Assembly (NCBI GenBank): GCA_001683825.1
Contig: LXTR01000012.1
Span: 62,001-126,000 of the forward strand
Direction of reading: 5' to 3'
DNA: 64,000 nt
From: Flavobacteriaceae bacterium CP2B
GTDB lineage: Bacteria > Bacteroidota > Bacteroidia > Flavobacteriales > Flavobacteriaceae
The position numbers and the translations under genes were made by a program. Positions 54,043-63,761 of this stretch are shown here, in pieces (position 1 is the stretch's first letter; each line of letters starts with the position of its first letter). The notes beneath the pieces are model-generated. The model was not told the DNA's origin, ran no database searches, and worked only from the letters and a program-made list of their open reading frames with translations.

Positions 54043-55695
54043 ATGATAGGTATCTTATCTTTTGTAGGCTTTACCTTGCTGGTGGGCGTGATCTCTTATT
54101 TTGCCACCCGGACCACCGATGAATCCTCTTCGGATGGTTATTTCCTGGGAGGCCGGAGCTTAACGGCTGGGGTGATAGCCGGGTCGCTGTTGCTGACCAA
54201 CCTTTCCACCGAACAAATTGTAGGGCTTAATGGCACCGCGTATTCCGAAGGGATCCTGGTCATGGCATGGGAAACACTGGCAGCGATCGCCATGGTGGTG
54301 ACTGCCATATTCCTCCTGCCGCGTTACCTGAAGAGCGGCCTGACCACCGTTCCGCAATTCTTGCGGGATCGTTACGATGTGAGCACTAAAACCATTACCT
54401 CCGCCTTGTTCCTGACGGGTTATGTGGTGGTTTTGTTACCCATCATCCTGTATTCGGGCTCCCTCGCTATCAGCACCATGTTTGATGTCCCCGGCCTTTT
54501 GGGAATTTCCGATAGCGCGGCTCTGAAGGTCTGTGTGTGGGGCATTGGGATTATTGGATCTATCTATGCGGTTTTTGGAGGGCTCAAGGCTGTGGCGGTT
54601 TCGGATAGTATTAATGCGATTGGTCTTTTGGTGGGGGGGATACTGATCCCGATTTTTGGATTGCTTGCCATAGGGGATGGCGATTTATTCGCCGGCATTG
54701 ATACCCTTTACCGGGATAATCCGGACAAGTTTGATTCCATAGGAGGGAAGACGGCCTCTGTCCCATTCAGTACGATCTTTACCGGGATGATGCTGGTACA
54801 GCTCTTCTATTGGGGTACGAACCAGCAAATTATACAACGGGCGCTGGGGGCCAAGAACCTGAAGGAAGGACAAAAGGGTTTGTTGCTCGCATCTTTTATC
54901 AAAGTCCTGGGGCCGCTCATTGTGGTATTACCTGGCATCATTGCCTACCACATGTTCCAGGGGAACCTGGATATGGCAGACCAGGCCTATCCTGCGCTGG
55001 TCAATGCCGTACTACCACCCTACCTGATCGGTTTTTTTGCGGCGGTACTTTTCGGGGCCATCCTGAGTTCTTTTAACAGTGTGCTCAACAGTTCGGTTAC
55101 CTTGTTTGGGATAGACATATACAAGCAACACATCAATCAGGCCGCTTCGGAGGGTACCGTTGTGAAATATGGGAAATTATTCGGAATTTTCCTGGCCCTG
55201 GCATCCATGTTCATCGCCCCGTTGATCGCCAACGCCGGCAGCTTGTTCGGGTACCTGCAGGAAGTGAATGGTATTTATAGCATTCCTATACTGACGATCA
55301 TCGTGGTGGGCTACCTCACCAGGCGGGTGCCTGCCATTGCGGCTAAAATCGGGATCATTTCCGGGTCTGTGCTCTATTGCATCAGCCAGTTTATCTTAAA
55401 GCCCATCCTTGTAGGCAAGGCGATGGAAGAGGCCGCGGCCTCCGGAATTACCGACCCTGCTGCCCTGGCAGTCGTGGAAGCGGAGGCGTATCCCCATTAC
55501 CTCCATGTGATGGCGCTATTGTTCATAATGAACATAGCGATCATGCTGGTAATAGGTAAATTCTTTCCGCGCAAGGATCCGTACGTCCAGGAGTACACCA
55601 AGCAGGTGGATATTTCCCCTTACAGGTATGTGACCCAGGTGGGCCTGGGCATAGTGGCCCTGGTGGTCGGGATCTATATCTATTTCGCGCAATAA
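54043..55695 (+). CDS. Sodium:sugar symporter (SSS family, vSGLT-like)
   Basis: This 550-residue protein has about 14 membrane segments and the SSS/SGLT layout: DGYFLGGRSLTAGVIAGSLL with LTNLSTEQIVGLNGTAYSEG (about residues 35-70), WETLAAIAMV and FYWGTNQQIIQRALGAKNLKEG (about 266-287), the region that in vSGLT contacts sugar and Na+. It should bring a monosaccharide across the inner membrane with Na+. Adjacent xylose isomerase and xylulokinase genes suggest xylose, though galactose or glucose cannot be excluded. It is convergent with xylA across a shared terminator. Confidence 0.92.
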   Translation: MIGILSFVGFTLLVGVISYFATRTTDESSSDGYFLGGRSLTAGVIAGSLLLTNLSTEQIVGLNGTAYSEGILVMAWETLAAIAMVVTAIFLLPRYLKSGLTTVPQFLRDRYDVSTKTITSALFLTGYVVVLLPIILYSGSLAISTMFDVPGLLGISDSAALKVCVWGIGIIGSIYAVFGGLKAVAVSDSINAIGLLVGGILIPIFGLLAIGDGDLFAGIDTLYRDNPDKFDSIGGKTASVPFSTIFTGMMLVQLFYWGTNQQIIQRALGAKNLKEGQKGLLLASFIKVLGPLIVVLPGIIAYHMFQGNLDMADQAYPALVNAVLPPYLIGFFAAVLFGAILSSFNSVLNSSVTLFGIDIYKQHINQAASEGTVVKYGKLFGIFLALASMFIAPLIANAGSLFGYLQEVNGIYSIPILTIIVVGYLTRRVPAIAAKIGIISGSVLYCISQFILKPILVGKAMEEAAASGITDPAALAVVEAEAYPHYLHVMALLFIMNIAIMLVIGKFFPRKDPYVQEYTKQVDISPYRYVTQVGLGIVALVVGIYIYFAQ

Positions 55696-55699
55696 GAAA

Positions 55700-55746
55700 A
55701 AAATGGACGGCCTGTCCGGTTTTTTATCGGACAGGCCGTCCATTTT
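55700..55746. terminator. Perfect 19-base inverted-repeat bidirectional terminator
   Basis: AAAATGGACGGCCTGTCCG (55700-55718) and its exact complement (55728-55746) form a 19-pair stem with a nine-base loop, A-rich on one side and T-rich on the other. It lies five bases after the symporter stop and 19 bases from the xylA stop, and should end both convergent transcripts. Confidence 0.92.
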
Positions 55747-55765
55747 CATTGCGGGAAACGCGGGT

Positions 55766-57091
55766 TTAGCTGTATTGATTGATGATATTTTCGAAGAGTT
55801 CCTGTTTTCCGCTTTGCAGGGGTAATTCCCCGTTGTCGCGGGCAATCTCATACAGCGCTTTAAGATCCAGTTTCCCATTTTCGAAATCCTTGCCTTTACC
55901 CGAATCAAACGAGCTGTACCGCTTTTTCCGGAGGCTTTCGTAAGGAGAGGAGCTTATAATCTTGTCTGCAGCGATCAGTGCCCTGGCGAAGGTATCGGCG
56001 CCCCCGATATGTGCGTGGAAGACGTCTTCTATATCGGTGGAATTCCTGCGGATCTTGGCGTCGAAATTAATACCGCCCCCCCGGAGTCCGCCTGCTTTGA
56101 GGAAAATCAGCATGGCTTCGGTCACTTCCATGACATTGTTGGGGAACTGGTCGGTATCCCAGCCGTTCTGGTAATCGCCCCGGTTGGCGTCGATGCTTCC
56201 CAGCATACCGTGTGCGGCCGCTACCGCCATTTCGTGTTGCATCGTATGGTTGGCCAGGGTGGCGTGATTCACTTCCAGGTTGAGTTTAAAGTCATCCTGT
56301 AGTCCGTATTGGTGCAGGAAGCCAACCACGGTGGCAGCGTCAAAGTCGTACTGGTGTTTCATGGGTTCCATGGGTTTGGGTTCGATAAAGAAAGTACCCT
56401 TGAAGCCCTGGCTGCGGGCGTAGTCCCTTGCAAGCCCCAGGAATCGGCCCATATGGTCCAGTTCCCTTTTCACATCGGTATTGAGGAGCGACATATAGCC
56501 CTCACGGCCGCCCCAGAACACGTAGTTTTCCCCTTGCAGCGCGATAGTGGCGTCCAACGCGAGCTTTACCTGCCCGCCGGCCCTTGCCAGGACCTTGAAA
56601 TCTGGGTTGGTGGCTGCTCCGTTCATATAGCGGGGGTTAGAGAAACAATTGGCCGTACCCCAAAGGAGTTTCACACCCGATGCGGCCTGTTTTTCCTTTA
56701 GGTAGTCCACGATGGTAGCAAGGCGTTTTTCCGATTCGGTAAAGGTATCGGCCTCACGGACCAGGTCAAAATCATGGAAGCAATAGTAATCAAACCCCAT
56801 TTTGGTTATGAACTCAAAGGCGGCATCGGCCTTCTCTTTTGCGGCGGCAATCGCATCGCCGGACTGGTCCCAGGCAAATGCAAGGGTGCCCGGGCCAAAG
56901 GGGTCTGCCCCGGTTCCACAGAAGGTATGCCAGTAGGCCACGGCAAACCTGAGGTGTTCGCGCAGGGTTTTGCCGGCGACTACCTGGTCCGGATTGTAAT
57001 ATTTGAAAGCGAGGGGGTTGTCAGATTCTTTCCCCTCGTACTTAATTTCCTTAATCCCTTTGTAATACTCTTTGTTTCCTATTAGTGGCAT
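55766..57091 (-). CDS. xylA: Xylose isomerase
   Basis: This 441-residue enzyme converts D-xylose to D-xylulose. Visible motifs are [10 protein letters not shown]-type (catalytic His in CFHDFD near residue 103), [36 protein letters not shown] (the E and K of EPKP near residue 233) and [15 protein letters not shown] (metal site), the class II xylose isomerase set. The ATG at 57091 ([10 protein letters not shown]) is preferred; the frame's TTG two codons upstream gives a false extension. It lies two bases after the xylulokinase stop and ends at a terminator. Confidence 0.97.
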   Translation of the reverse strand: MPLIGNKEYYKGIKEIKYEGKESDNPLAFKYYNPDQVVAGKTLREHLRFAVAYWHTFCGTGADPFGPGTLAFAWDQSGDAIAAAKEKADAAFEFITKMGFDYYCFHDFDLVREADTFTESEKRLATIVDYLKEKQAASGVKLLWGTANCFSNPRYMNGAATNPDFKVLARAGGQVKLALDATIALQGENYVFWGGREGYMSLLNTDVKRELDHMGRFLGLARDYARSQGFKGTFFIEPKPMEPMKHQYDFDAATVVGFLHQYGLQDDFKLNLEVNHATLANHTMQHEMAVAAAHGMLGSIDANRGDYQNGWDTDQFPNNVMEVTEAMLIFLKAGGLRGGGINFDAKIRRNSTDIEDVFHAHIGGADTFARALIAADKIISSSPYESLRKKRYSSFDSGKGKDFENGKLDLKALYEIARDNGELPLQSGKQELFENIINQYS

Positions 57092-57093
57092 GA

Positions 57094-58578
57094 TCAATTG
57101 GTTTTGAGGTTATTTTCAAGTTCTTTTTTCCATGCGTGGTACGCGTCTGCATAAGCGGCTTTATCCCGGGATGGGGTATAGCTCATTACGTAATCGTTGT
57201 CCATGATTTGTTTCCCATAGGCATGAAAGTCCTGTTCGTGGAGCAGGCAGGCCCGGGCTGCGCCTATAGCGCCGGTGGTGTTGTATATTTCAATCTCCTG
57301 ATCGATCAGGGAGGCAATGGTATGGGCAAATATCTGTGAGCGGAAGAGGTTGTCATTACCCGCGCGGATAACGCTGGGGGCAATGCCATCAGATTTCATG
57401 ATTTCCATGCCATACACAAAGGAAAAGGCAATTCCTTCCAGGGCGGCACGGCACAGATGGCCCTTGTGGTGGTTATTCAGGTTGATATTGACCAGGCGGG
57501 TGCCCAGTTCCCTGTTGTTCAACATCCGCTCCGCCCCGTTGCCAAACGGGAGGATGCGTACCCCGTCTGACCCTATGCCGATGCTACCGGCCATTTGGTT
57601 CATCTCTTCATAGGAAGCCACCTTCAGGTTGTTCAACAACCATCGGTATTGAATGCCGGCCCCGTTAATACAAAGGAGTTTTCCAATACATTGCCGGTCT
57701 GGGGTATAGTTGACGTGGGCAAAATTATTCACCCTCGAGCTCTCCTTTACAGAAAGGTTATCAGTGATGGCATACATGACGCCCGAGGTGCCGCCTGTGG
57801 CCGCTACTTCGCCCGGGAGAAAGACGTTGAGGGAAAGGGCATTGTTGGGCTGGTCTCCTGCCCGGTAGAGGATTGGGGTCCCTTCCGGCAATCCGGACTC
57901 CCGGGCACCGGTTTTAGAAACCCTGGCCTGTTCAGAGAAGGTGGGTACCACCCGGGGGATAAGGCTTTCATCAAGGCCATAGTATTCCAGGAGCCAGTGG
58001 GCCACGCCATGCTCCTTAAAATCCCAGAATATACCCTCGGAGAGGCCGGAGACGGTAGTATTGATGTCTCCGCTGAACCTCAGGGCAATATAGTCTCCCG
58101 GCAGCATGAATTTGTGGGCACGGGCATAGGTCTCAGGCCGGTGGTCCTTGACCCATTTTAATTTGGAGGCGGTAAAATTCCCGGGAGAATTCAACAAGCT
58201 GCCCGCACAACGATCATGGCCCAAATCGTCATAGGCTTTTTGCCCGATGTCCACGGCCCTGCTGTCACACCATATAATCGAATTTCCGAGTGCCTGTCCT
58301 TTTTGGTCTACCAGTACCAGGCCGTGCATCTGGTAGGAAATCCCGATACCCCGTACCTGGGAGGGTTTCACGCCATAGGTTTTCAACAAGGTTTTGGTAG
58401 CCTGGCAAACGAAGGCCCACCAGTCTCCGGGGTCCTGTTCCGCCCAGCCATTTTGGGGTGCCAGCATGGACATTTCCTTTTCGGGGGCATTCACTACCCC
58501 AAGGCACTTTCCCGTGGCCGCTTCTACCAGTCCGGCTTTAACCGAAGAACTCCCAATGTCATATCCTATAAAGTACAT
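57094..58578 (-). CDS. xylB: Xylulokinase
   Basis: This 494-residue FGGY-family kinase phosphorylates D-xylulose to xylulose 5-phosphate, feeding the pentose phosphate pathway. Seen are the ATP-site [14 protein letters not shown] at the N-terminus, [10 protein letters not shown] (about residues 45-54), [11 protein letters not shown] and the sugar-binding IIWCDSRAV, the second phosphate motif [12 protein letters not shown] and a closing AIGAARAC block. It begins the xylB-xylA transcript; the next gene starts two bases after its stop. Length and motifs are normal. Confidence 0.95.
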   Translation of the reverse strand: MYFIGYDIGSSSVKAGLVEAATGKCLGVVNAPEKEMSMLAPQNGWAEQDPGDWWAFVCQATKTLLKTYGVKPSQVRGIGISYQMHGLVLVDQKGQALGNSIIWCDSRAVDIGQKAYDDLGHDRCAGSLLNSPGNFTASKLKWVKDHRPETYARAHKFMLPGDYIALRFSGDINTTVSGLSEGIFWDFKEHGVAHWLLEYYGLDESLIPRVVPTFSEQARVSKTGARESGLPEGTPILYRAGDQPNNALSLNVFLPGEVAATGGTSGVMYAITDNLSVKESSRVNNFAHVNYTPDRQCIGKLLCINGAGIQYRWLLNNLKVASYEEMNQMAGSIGIGSDGVRILPFGNGAERMLNNRELGTRLVNINLNNHHKGHLCRAALEGIAFSFVYGMEIMKSDGIAPSVIRAGNDNLFRSQIFAHTIASLIDQEIEIYNTTGAIGAARACLLHEQDFHAYGKQIMDNDYVMSYTPSRDKAAYADAYHAWKKELENNLKTN

Positions 58579-58616
58579 AGCCTGTAAACCTTATTTGAGT
58601 CATGTAAGTTATCGTA

Positions 58617-58634
58617 TTGTGCGTTATGGCACAA
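58617..58634. promoter_or_regulatory. Inverted repeat upstream of xylB
   Basis: TTGTGC-GTTATG-GCACAA is a perfect six-base inverted repeat with a six-base spacer, about 40 bases before the xylB start and downstream of the SusD terminator. It is a plausible operator for a dimeric regulator but does not match the LacI-type site near SusC. Confidence 0.4.
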
Positions 58635-58674
58635 ATGCATTACACGCATTTTTTTCTCGGAATCTTGCAAAAAA

Positions 58675-58700
58675 AAAGACCCCCTAAACAGGGAGTCTTT
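58675..58700 (-). terminator. Rho-independent terminator after SusD
   Basis: On the reverse strand AAAGACTCCCTG-TTTA-GGGGGTCTTT folds into a stem followed by an uninterrupted T run. It separates the SusC-SusD transcript from xylB-xylA. Confidence 0.8.
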
Positions 58701-58722
58701 CTTAAACACTTAAAATTAAATT

Positions 58723-60270
58723 TTAGTAACCTGGATTCTGTACCAGGTTCGGATTGGAAAGCAAGGCGTTGGTAGGGATTGGGAAGATCTTTTTGGTATC
58801 GTCCCCAGAAACCTCCTTAAACTGCCATTCTTTTGTGAACTCGCCAAAGCGGATAAGGTCTATTCGGCGTACGTATTCGCCGTATAGTTCTCTTCCCCTT
58901 TCGGCAAGGATATCGCTTTCTGAAACCGTGCCCAGGGGAGTCGCCTGGCGAAGTACCCTGAGCTCGTTGATAAGGGCTGTGGCATCACCTCCACTGGCCC
59001 CCCTGAAGATGGCTTCGGCCTTCATCAGGTGTGCATCTGCGTAACGGAACATGATGGAGTGGCCTGTAAAGGAACCATTCACAGGGTGGTACTTAATAAC
59101 CCGGATCCCGGTCCGCTCGTTGTTACCCACAAGGCCTGGCAGGTCTCTGGTAAACACCAATGGATTTCCCGGACGGTCTGTCAGGGGCGTACCGTCTTCA
59201 TTATACTGCTGTCCAATGAGGAAGCCATATCCGATCCCCAGGTTGGTTTCGTCCGCGTTGGAGGCATCTGGCACCCAGCCGCGACGCTCTTCCTGTCCTG
59301 AACCTACGGTATTTGAATTGGGGTCTCCCTCAAACAAATCGTAGAACTCGGCCAGGGTGGTAAACCCGTTCCAACCTCCACCGGCGTTGTCCGGGGCGTT
59401 GGTATTGTAGTGCAGCGTATGCCAGATACGTGAGCCAATACTGGCAGGTACCCACCAGATGGTTTCGTTGTCTACATCGCTCTTGAAGATATCGAAGTAA
59501 CCTGATTCCAGTTCAAATCCGTCTGCGGCGATGGCATCTACCAGGCTTACGACCTGATTCATATCTGCCGTGTCCGGAGAACCTCCTACATATACGTGTT
59601 TATTGAGCAATACCCTTGCCAACAACAAACGGGCCGCTGCTTTACCCGCCCTGTTTGTATTGGGGCCGGGGCCTACTACCGGTAAACCGGCGATGGCATC
59701 GTTCAAATCGGATATTACCAATTCAACCGCTTCGGGCCTGGTCAGCACCCGTGGATTCACATCCGGACCTTCATCTACTTCCCGGAAGGGCACCTGTCCA
59801 AACATATCAAGAACCCACCAGATAGCGTAACCCCTGGCAAACTTCGCCTGGGCCACTTGTTCTGCACTGGCGTTGCTACGGGAGTCAATGATCTCGTTGG
59901 CACGGAATGCCAACTGGTTGTACTGGTTCCAGGTATTCAGGATGAACTGGTGGGAAGGAGACCAGGTGTGTTGATGCAAGGTTCTCCAGATCCCGTTATC
60001 ACCCCAGTCAGTTCCCCTGGTAGGCACCATGAACTCGTCAGAAGACACTTCATTGAGTGCGTACAGTTGCTCCTGGGTATCCACATAGGCCCTGAGCTGG
60101 TTATACAATTCATCTACCGCACCTGCCGGATCACTAACTCCGGTAAATCCCGTGCCGCTATCTTCGGAGATAATAGAGTCTGTTTCTTCTATCTCGAGAT
60201 TCGTACAGGAAAGAAATACCGCAGATGACAGGGCAAGTATTAAAAATGATTTCATCTTTTTTCTTTTCAT
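58723..60270 (-). CDS. SusD/RagB-family outer-membrane sugar-binding lipoprotein
   Basis: This 515-residue lipoprotein (SFLILALSSAVFLSCTN, lipidated Cys near residue 22) is the surface lid of a SusC/SusD importer. Family marks are AVDELYNQLRAYVDTQEQLY, WNQYNQLAFRANEIIDSR (a TPR-like helix pair), AKFARGYAIWWVLDMFGQVPF (the hallmark AEARFLRAFYYFxLV-like block) and RYADAHLMKAEAIFRGASGG at the C-terminal side. The start could be the ATG at 60270 or at 60255. It follows SusC by 19 bases on the same transcript. The ligand, perhaps xylan or xylo-oligosaccharides from context, is inferred. Confidence 0.96.
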   Translation of the reverse strand: MKRKKMKSFLILALSSAVFLSCTNLEIEETDSIISEDSGTGFTGVSDPAGAVDELYNQLRAYVDTQEQLYALNEVSSDEFMVPTRGTDWGDNGIWRTLHQHTWSPSHQFILNTWNQYNQLAFRANEIIDSRSNASAEQVAQAKFARGYAIWWVLDMFGQVPFREVDEGPDVNPRVLTRPEAVELVISDLNDAIAGLPVVGPGPNTNRAGKAAARLLLARVLLNKHVYVGGSPDTADMNQVVSLVDAIAADGFELESGYFDIFKSDVDNETIWWVPASIGSRIWHTLHYNTNAPDNAGGGWNGFTTLAEFYDLFEGDPNSNTVGSGQEERRGWVPDASNADETNLGIGYGFLIGQQYNEDGTPLTDRPGNPLVFTRDLPGLVGNNERTGIRVIKYHPVNGSFTGHSIMFRYADAHLMKAEAIFRGASGGDATALINELRVLRQATPLGTVSESDILAERGRELYGEYVRRIDLIRFGEFTKEWQFKEVSGDDTKKIFPIPTNALLSNPNLVQNPGY

Positions 60271-60289
60271 GATTAATTCAATTTTTTAT

Positions 60290-63200
60290 TTAAAATGTTG
60301 CGTTTAACCCCAAAGTAACGGTCCTTGGATTAGGGAATGCCGTATAGTCGATACCTGCGGTTGGCAGACTGTTCAGGAGGTCACTTGTTCCTGAGTTGTT
60401 CGTGCCGGGTGCGGTGCTGACTTCAGGGTCCAGGCCACTGTAATCAGTGATCAGGAACAGGTTCTGGCCTGTCACGGAAAATCGCAACGATTTGAAAAGT
60501 CCTTCTCCTGATAGAGGCACATTGTAGCCAACGGTTGCGTTCTGAAGCCGTATAAAATCTCCTTTTTCAAGGAAACGTGTAGATACGGCGGCTTCCGCAT
60601 TACCGGCTTCGCCACTGGTGAGTACATCAGGGGTAACGTTCCTGGCATTCGCGATAGCACCTGCGGTAAAGAAGGCGTTCCTGGTGTTATTGTACACATG
60701 GAACTTAAACTGCCCTGCGAGGTATGCGGAAAAATCCCAGTTCTTCACCCTCAGGCTTGTAGAGAAGCCTGCGTTATAATCGGGAAGCGCGTCTTTGTCA
60801 ACAAATGTCTGAAGGTCACCAATGGGCTGGCCGTTGGCATCAAACCCTTCAAATTCCCTCAGGAAGTATGAGAACAAGGGGCGTCCTCCGGCAAGGATCT
60901 GGGCAAAGGCAAGTGAAAGGCCCTGGCCGCGGATGGTACCCGCCGGGATCGATCCCGCGAAGTCCTGCAACTCGTTTTCGTTATAAGCGATGTTGAAGGA
61001 AGCGTTCCAGTTCACATCTTCTTGTTGGATGATGTCATAATCTATGGCAAATTCTATCCCCTGGTTCAACACGGTGGCATCCAGGTTCTGGAAGAAGGTT
61101 GGCTGTGGCGATGGTTGTGCCGCCTGGATCAGGAGCAACAGGTCTGTTGTTTCCTTGCGGTACACATCGATAGAGCCGCTCAGTCGATCATTGTTAAAGC
61201 CGTAGTCAAACCCAATGTTGTAGGAGGTAGTTTCCTCCCATTTGAGGTCGGGGTTGGCAAAGGCCACAGCAGCAAGACCGGGAGCGTTAATTTCCCCTCC
61301 GTCTGTGATATCGCCGCCGGCGTAGCGTTCCCTTCGTACGAAGTTACCATAACCCAATCCTTCCTGGTTACCGGTGATACCATATCCAAGTCGCAGTTTT
61401 AAAGTGCTAAAGGCATCGCCCATGAAATCTTCTTCATGCATTTTCCAGGCGAAGGCCCCCGATGGGAAATATCCGTATTGGTTGTCGGAACCAAAGCGTG
61501 AAGATCCATCCGCACGGAAGGTCGCCGTGAACAGGTACTTGTTGGCAAGGGTATAGTTCACCCTGGCGAAAAAGGACTGAAGTTCGTCTGTGGTGTCAAA
61601 GGTGTCTGTAAAAATCGTCCGCACGGGTACGACAGGCCTGCTGACGTTGGTTACTGCCGGGGTTGGGAAGAGCCTGTTCACAAAGACATTGGCACTCCTG
61701 AAATCATAACCGTATTGTTGGTAGCGACCAGAAATCACACTTTCCACAGCGTTTGCAGACTCTTCTATATCCCTTCCCATTTGGTTGATGTCCGTGGTTT
61801 GAAAGCCCCAGGCCTGTACGTTTCTACCTTTTCGGTTGAAATCCTGGAAGGAGTATCCAATAAGGGCATCCAGTTTGGAATTCCCGAAATCCTTGTTATA
61901 GTTAAGGGTGGCTTCCAACAGTTTGTTCTCGGTGTTCAGATCGTTGAGCGATCCAACACCATTGCCAAATACCCCCTGGCCCAGGTTCCTTCCCTCTGGG
62001 GACGAAACGGCTATCCGGGTAGATTCGGAAGTGTCATACCCCACGTTAATTTTACCTTTTAACTCCGGTAAAATAGCGTACTCTGCAGAGAAGTTGAGGA
62101 GGGCCCTGTCTGTTTGCGATTCATTCTGGATAAATGCCAGCATGGTCGCAGGGCTCAAAAGGCCTCCGGGATTGAACAATGGGTCGGTAGGCCAGGTTGG
62201 GTTGGCAGAATATGCCGCACCCAATAAGTCTCCCTGGAAACCGGCGCTACCACTCAAGGGCGCGGTTTCATCGTTTACCCGCGATACGGTGGCTTGCAGG
62301 TTGAGCAATAATTTGTCATCCAGGAAGCGGTGAATGGCGTTTACCCTTCCGGTGAGGCGTTCCAGGGATGAGTTTTTTACAACCCCGAATTGCTTGGCGT
62401 ACCCCAACGTGGCCCGGACGGACCCGCCGCCGTAGTTTTGGGCGTAGGAGAGGTTTTGGTTTTGCGAAACCGCCGTGCGGGTTACAAAATCCTGCCAGTC
62501 GGTATTGGAGCCAAAATCCTGGTCTGAAGCAGTGCCACCAAATTGCTCTACCGCCTGCAGGAACTGGTTCCTGTTGAGGAGGTCATAAGTATTGGCAGCC
62601 TCAGAGATACTAAGGCTGGAGGAGAATTCCAGCACGCCTCCCTGGGAAGCTCCCTTACCACTCTTGGTCGTAATGATCACTACCCCGTTGGCTCCACGCG
62701 ATCCGTAGATGGCGGTGGCCGAGGCATCTTTCAGGACGCTGATGCTCTCAATGTCCGAAGGGTTCAAGAACGCCAGGGGGTTAGAGGGGGCACTGGTTCC
62801 AAAGCCAATATCCGGGCCACTGGCAGAGGTGGCCTCATTGGAAAGGGGGACACCGTCTACCACAAAAAGCGGGTTGTTGTTCGAACGCACCGAGTTGGTA
62901 CCCCGAATACGGAATTCGATCCCTGCCCCGGGGGCACCACTGGATTGCGTAATCTGAACCCCGGCTGTTTTACCCTGGATAAGTTGTTCGGGGGAAGAGA
63001 TCACCCCGGTGTTAAAGTCTTCGGCAGTCACTGCGGAAACCGAGCCCGTAGCATCCTGCACGGTGGTGGTACCATAGCCGATAATCACCACTTCATCCAG
63101 CGCCTGTGCATCTTCCTCCAGGACTATGTTTATACTGGTACGGCCATTTACGGCGACGTTTTGGGTAGCATACCCTATGTAGCTAAAAACGAGTGTGCCA

Positions 63201-63406
63201 TCAGAGGGCACACCATCCAGGGTATAGTTCCCGTCAAAGTCGGTCTGAGTTCCGATTGTAGTTCCCTGAACCACAACGCTGGCTCCGGGTAACGGGCCAT
63301 TAGCATCGGTAACGGAACCTGATACCGATACCTCTTGCGCCCCCATGAGGTTAAAGCTAAAAATCGCTCCAACCAACAGAAAGCATTTTAGTAGCGTAAT
63401 CTTCAT
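60290..63406 (-). CDS. SusC/RagA-family TonB-dependent outer-membrane transporter
   Basis: This 1038-residue receptor has a signal peptide (LLKCFLLVGAIFSFNLMGAQ), a carboxypeptidase-D-like N-terminal domain (GSVTDANGPLPGASVVVQGT), a plug domain (DEVVIIGYGTTTVQDATGSV, then IRGTNSVRSNNNPLFVVDGV, DIESISVLKDASATAIYGSR) and a 22-strand-type beta-barrel ending in RTVTLGLNATF. It imports oligosaccharides across the outer membrane using TonB energy, with SusD as the binding lid. It opens the SusC-SusD operon and is divergent from a LacI-type gene with an operator between them. Confidence 0.97.
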   Translation of the reverse strand: MKITLLKCFLLVGAIFSFNLMGAQEVSVSGSVTDANGPLPGASVVVQGTTIGTQTDFDGNYTLDGVPSDGTLVFSYIGYATQNVAVNGRTSINIVLEEDAQALDEVVIIGYGTTTVQDATGSVSAVTAEDFNTGVISSPEQLIQGKTAGVQITQSSGAPGAGIEFRIRGTNSVRSNNNPLFVVDGVPLSNEATSASGPDIGFGTSAPSNPLAFLNPSDIESISVLKDASATAIYGSRGANGVVIITTKSGKGASQGGVLEFSSSLSISEAANTYDLLNRNQFLQAVEQFGGTASDQDFGSNTDWQDFVTRTAVSQNQNLSYAQNYGGGSVRATLGYAKQFGVVKNSSLERLTGRVNAIHRFLDDKLLLNLQATVSRVNDETAPLSGSAGFQGDLLGAAYSANPTWPTDPLFNPGGLLSPATMLAFIQNESQTDRALLNFSAEYAILPELKGKINVGYDTSESTRIAVSSPEGRNLGQGVFGNGVGSLNDLNTENKLLEATLNYNKDFGNSKLDALIGYSFQDFNRKGRNVQAWGFQTTDINQMGRDIEESANAVESVISGRYQQYGYDFRSANVFVNRLFPTPAVTNVSRPVVPVRTIFTDTFDTTDELQSFFARVNYTLANKYLFTATFRADGSSRFGSDNQYGYFPSGAFAWKMHEEDFMGDAFSTLKLRLGYGITGNQEGLGYGNFVRRERYAGGDITDGGEINAPGLAAVAFANPDLKWEETTSYNIGFDYGFNNDRLSGSIDVYRKETTDLLLLIQAAQPSPQPTFFQNLDATVLNQGIEFAIDYDIIQQEDVNWNASFNIAYNENELQDFAGSIPAGTIRGQGLSLAFAQILAGGRPLFSYFLREFEGFDANGQPIGDLQTFVDKDALPDYNAGFSTSLRVKNWDFSAYLAGQFKFHVYNNTRNAFFTAGAIANARNVTPDVLTSGEAGNAEAAVSTRFLEKGDFIRLQNATVGYNVPLSGEGLFKSLRFSVTGQNLFLITDYSGLDPEVSTAPGTNNSGTSDLLNSLPTAGIDYTAFPNPRTVTLGLNATF

Positions 63407-63761
63407 AAATAGTTAATTTTAGTTTAGTTAATTTAATTCCAAGGGTCTAACTTATGTAAAATAATTGTTAAAAACAGCGGTCCTATACTGCAGGCAGTTA
63501 CGAAAACGGTTTCGTGTTAATAACTTTTAGAAAATATTGATCTCATAATCCTAAGAGTTCTTAATTATGTGATCTTGTTTTAAGGGGTGTAATAATTGTC
63601 AATATCGGAACAAATATAATGATTTTTCCAAGGTAGGGGCAATTATGGCCTTAACAAAATGTTTAAACTTTACCCCTGAAGTGTTAAATAAAACATATTT
63701 TTAGGAATTCTTGGATCGGAAATGAAGTACATTCAGCCCTGATTCACAGACGCACGTAATA
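63407..63761. other. Divergent SusC-LacI control region
   Basis: This 355-base AT-rich stretch has no gene. Besides the operator noted separately, TATTTTTA at 63696-63703 is a near -7 element for the LacI-type gene, which would give a leader of about 54 bases. No -7 consensus stands out for SusC. Confidence 0.5.
63500..63515. promoter_or_regulatory. LacI-family operator-like palindrome
   Basis: ACGAAAACGGTTTCGT is symmetric about a central CG, with 14 of 16 positions matching its reverse complement. This is the standard layout of LacI/GalR-family operators. It lies 94 bases upstream of the SusC start and 247 before the LacI-type start, and is the likely site at which that repressor controls SusC-SusD. 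Confidence 0.6.
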
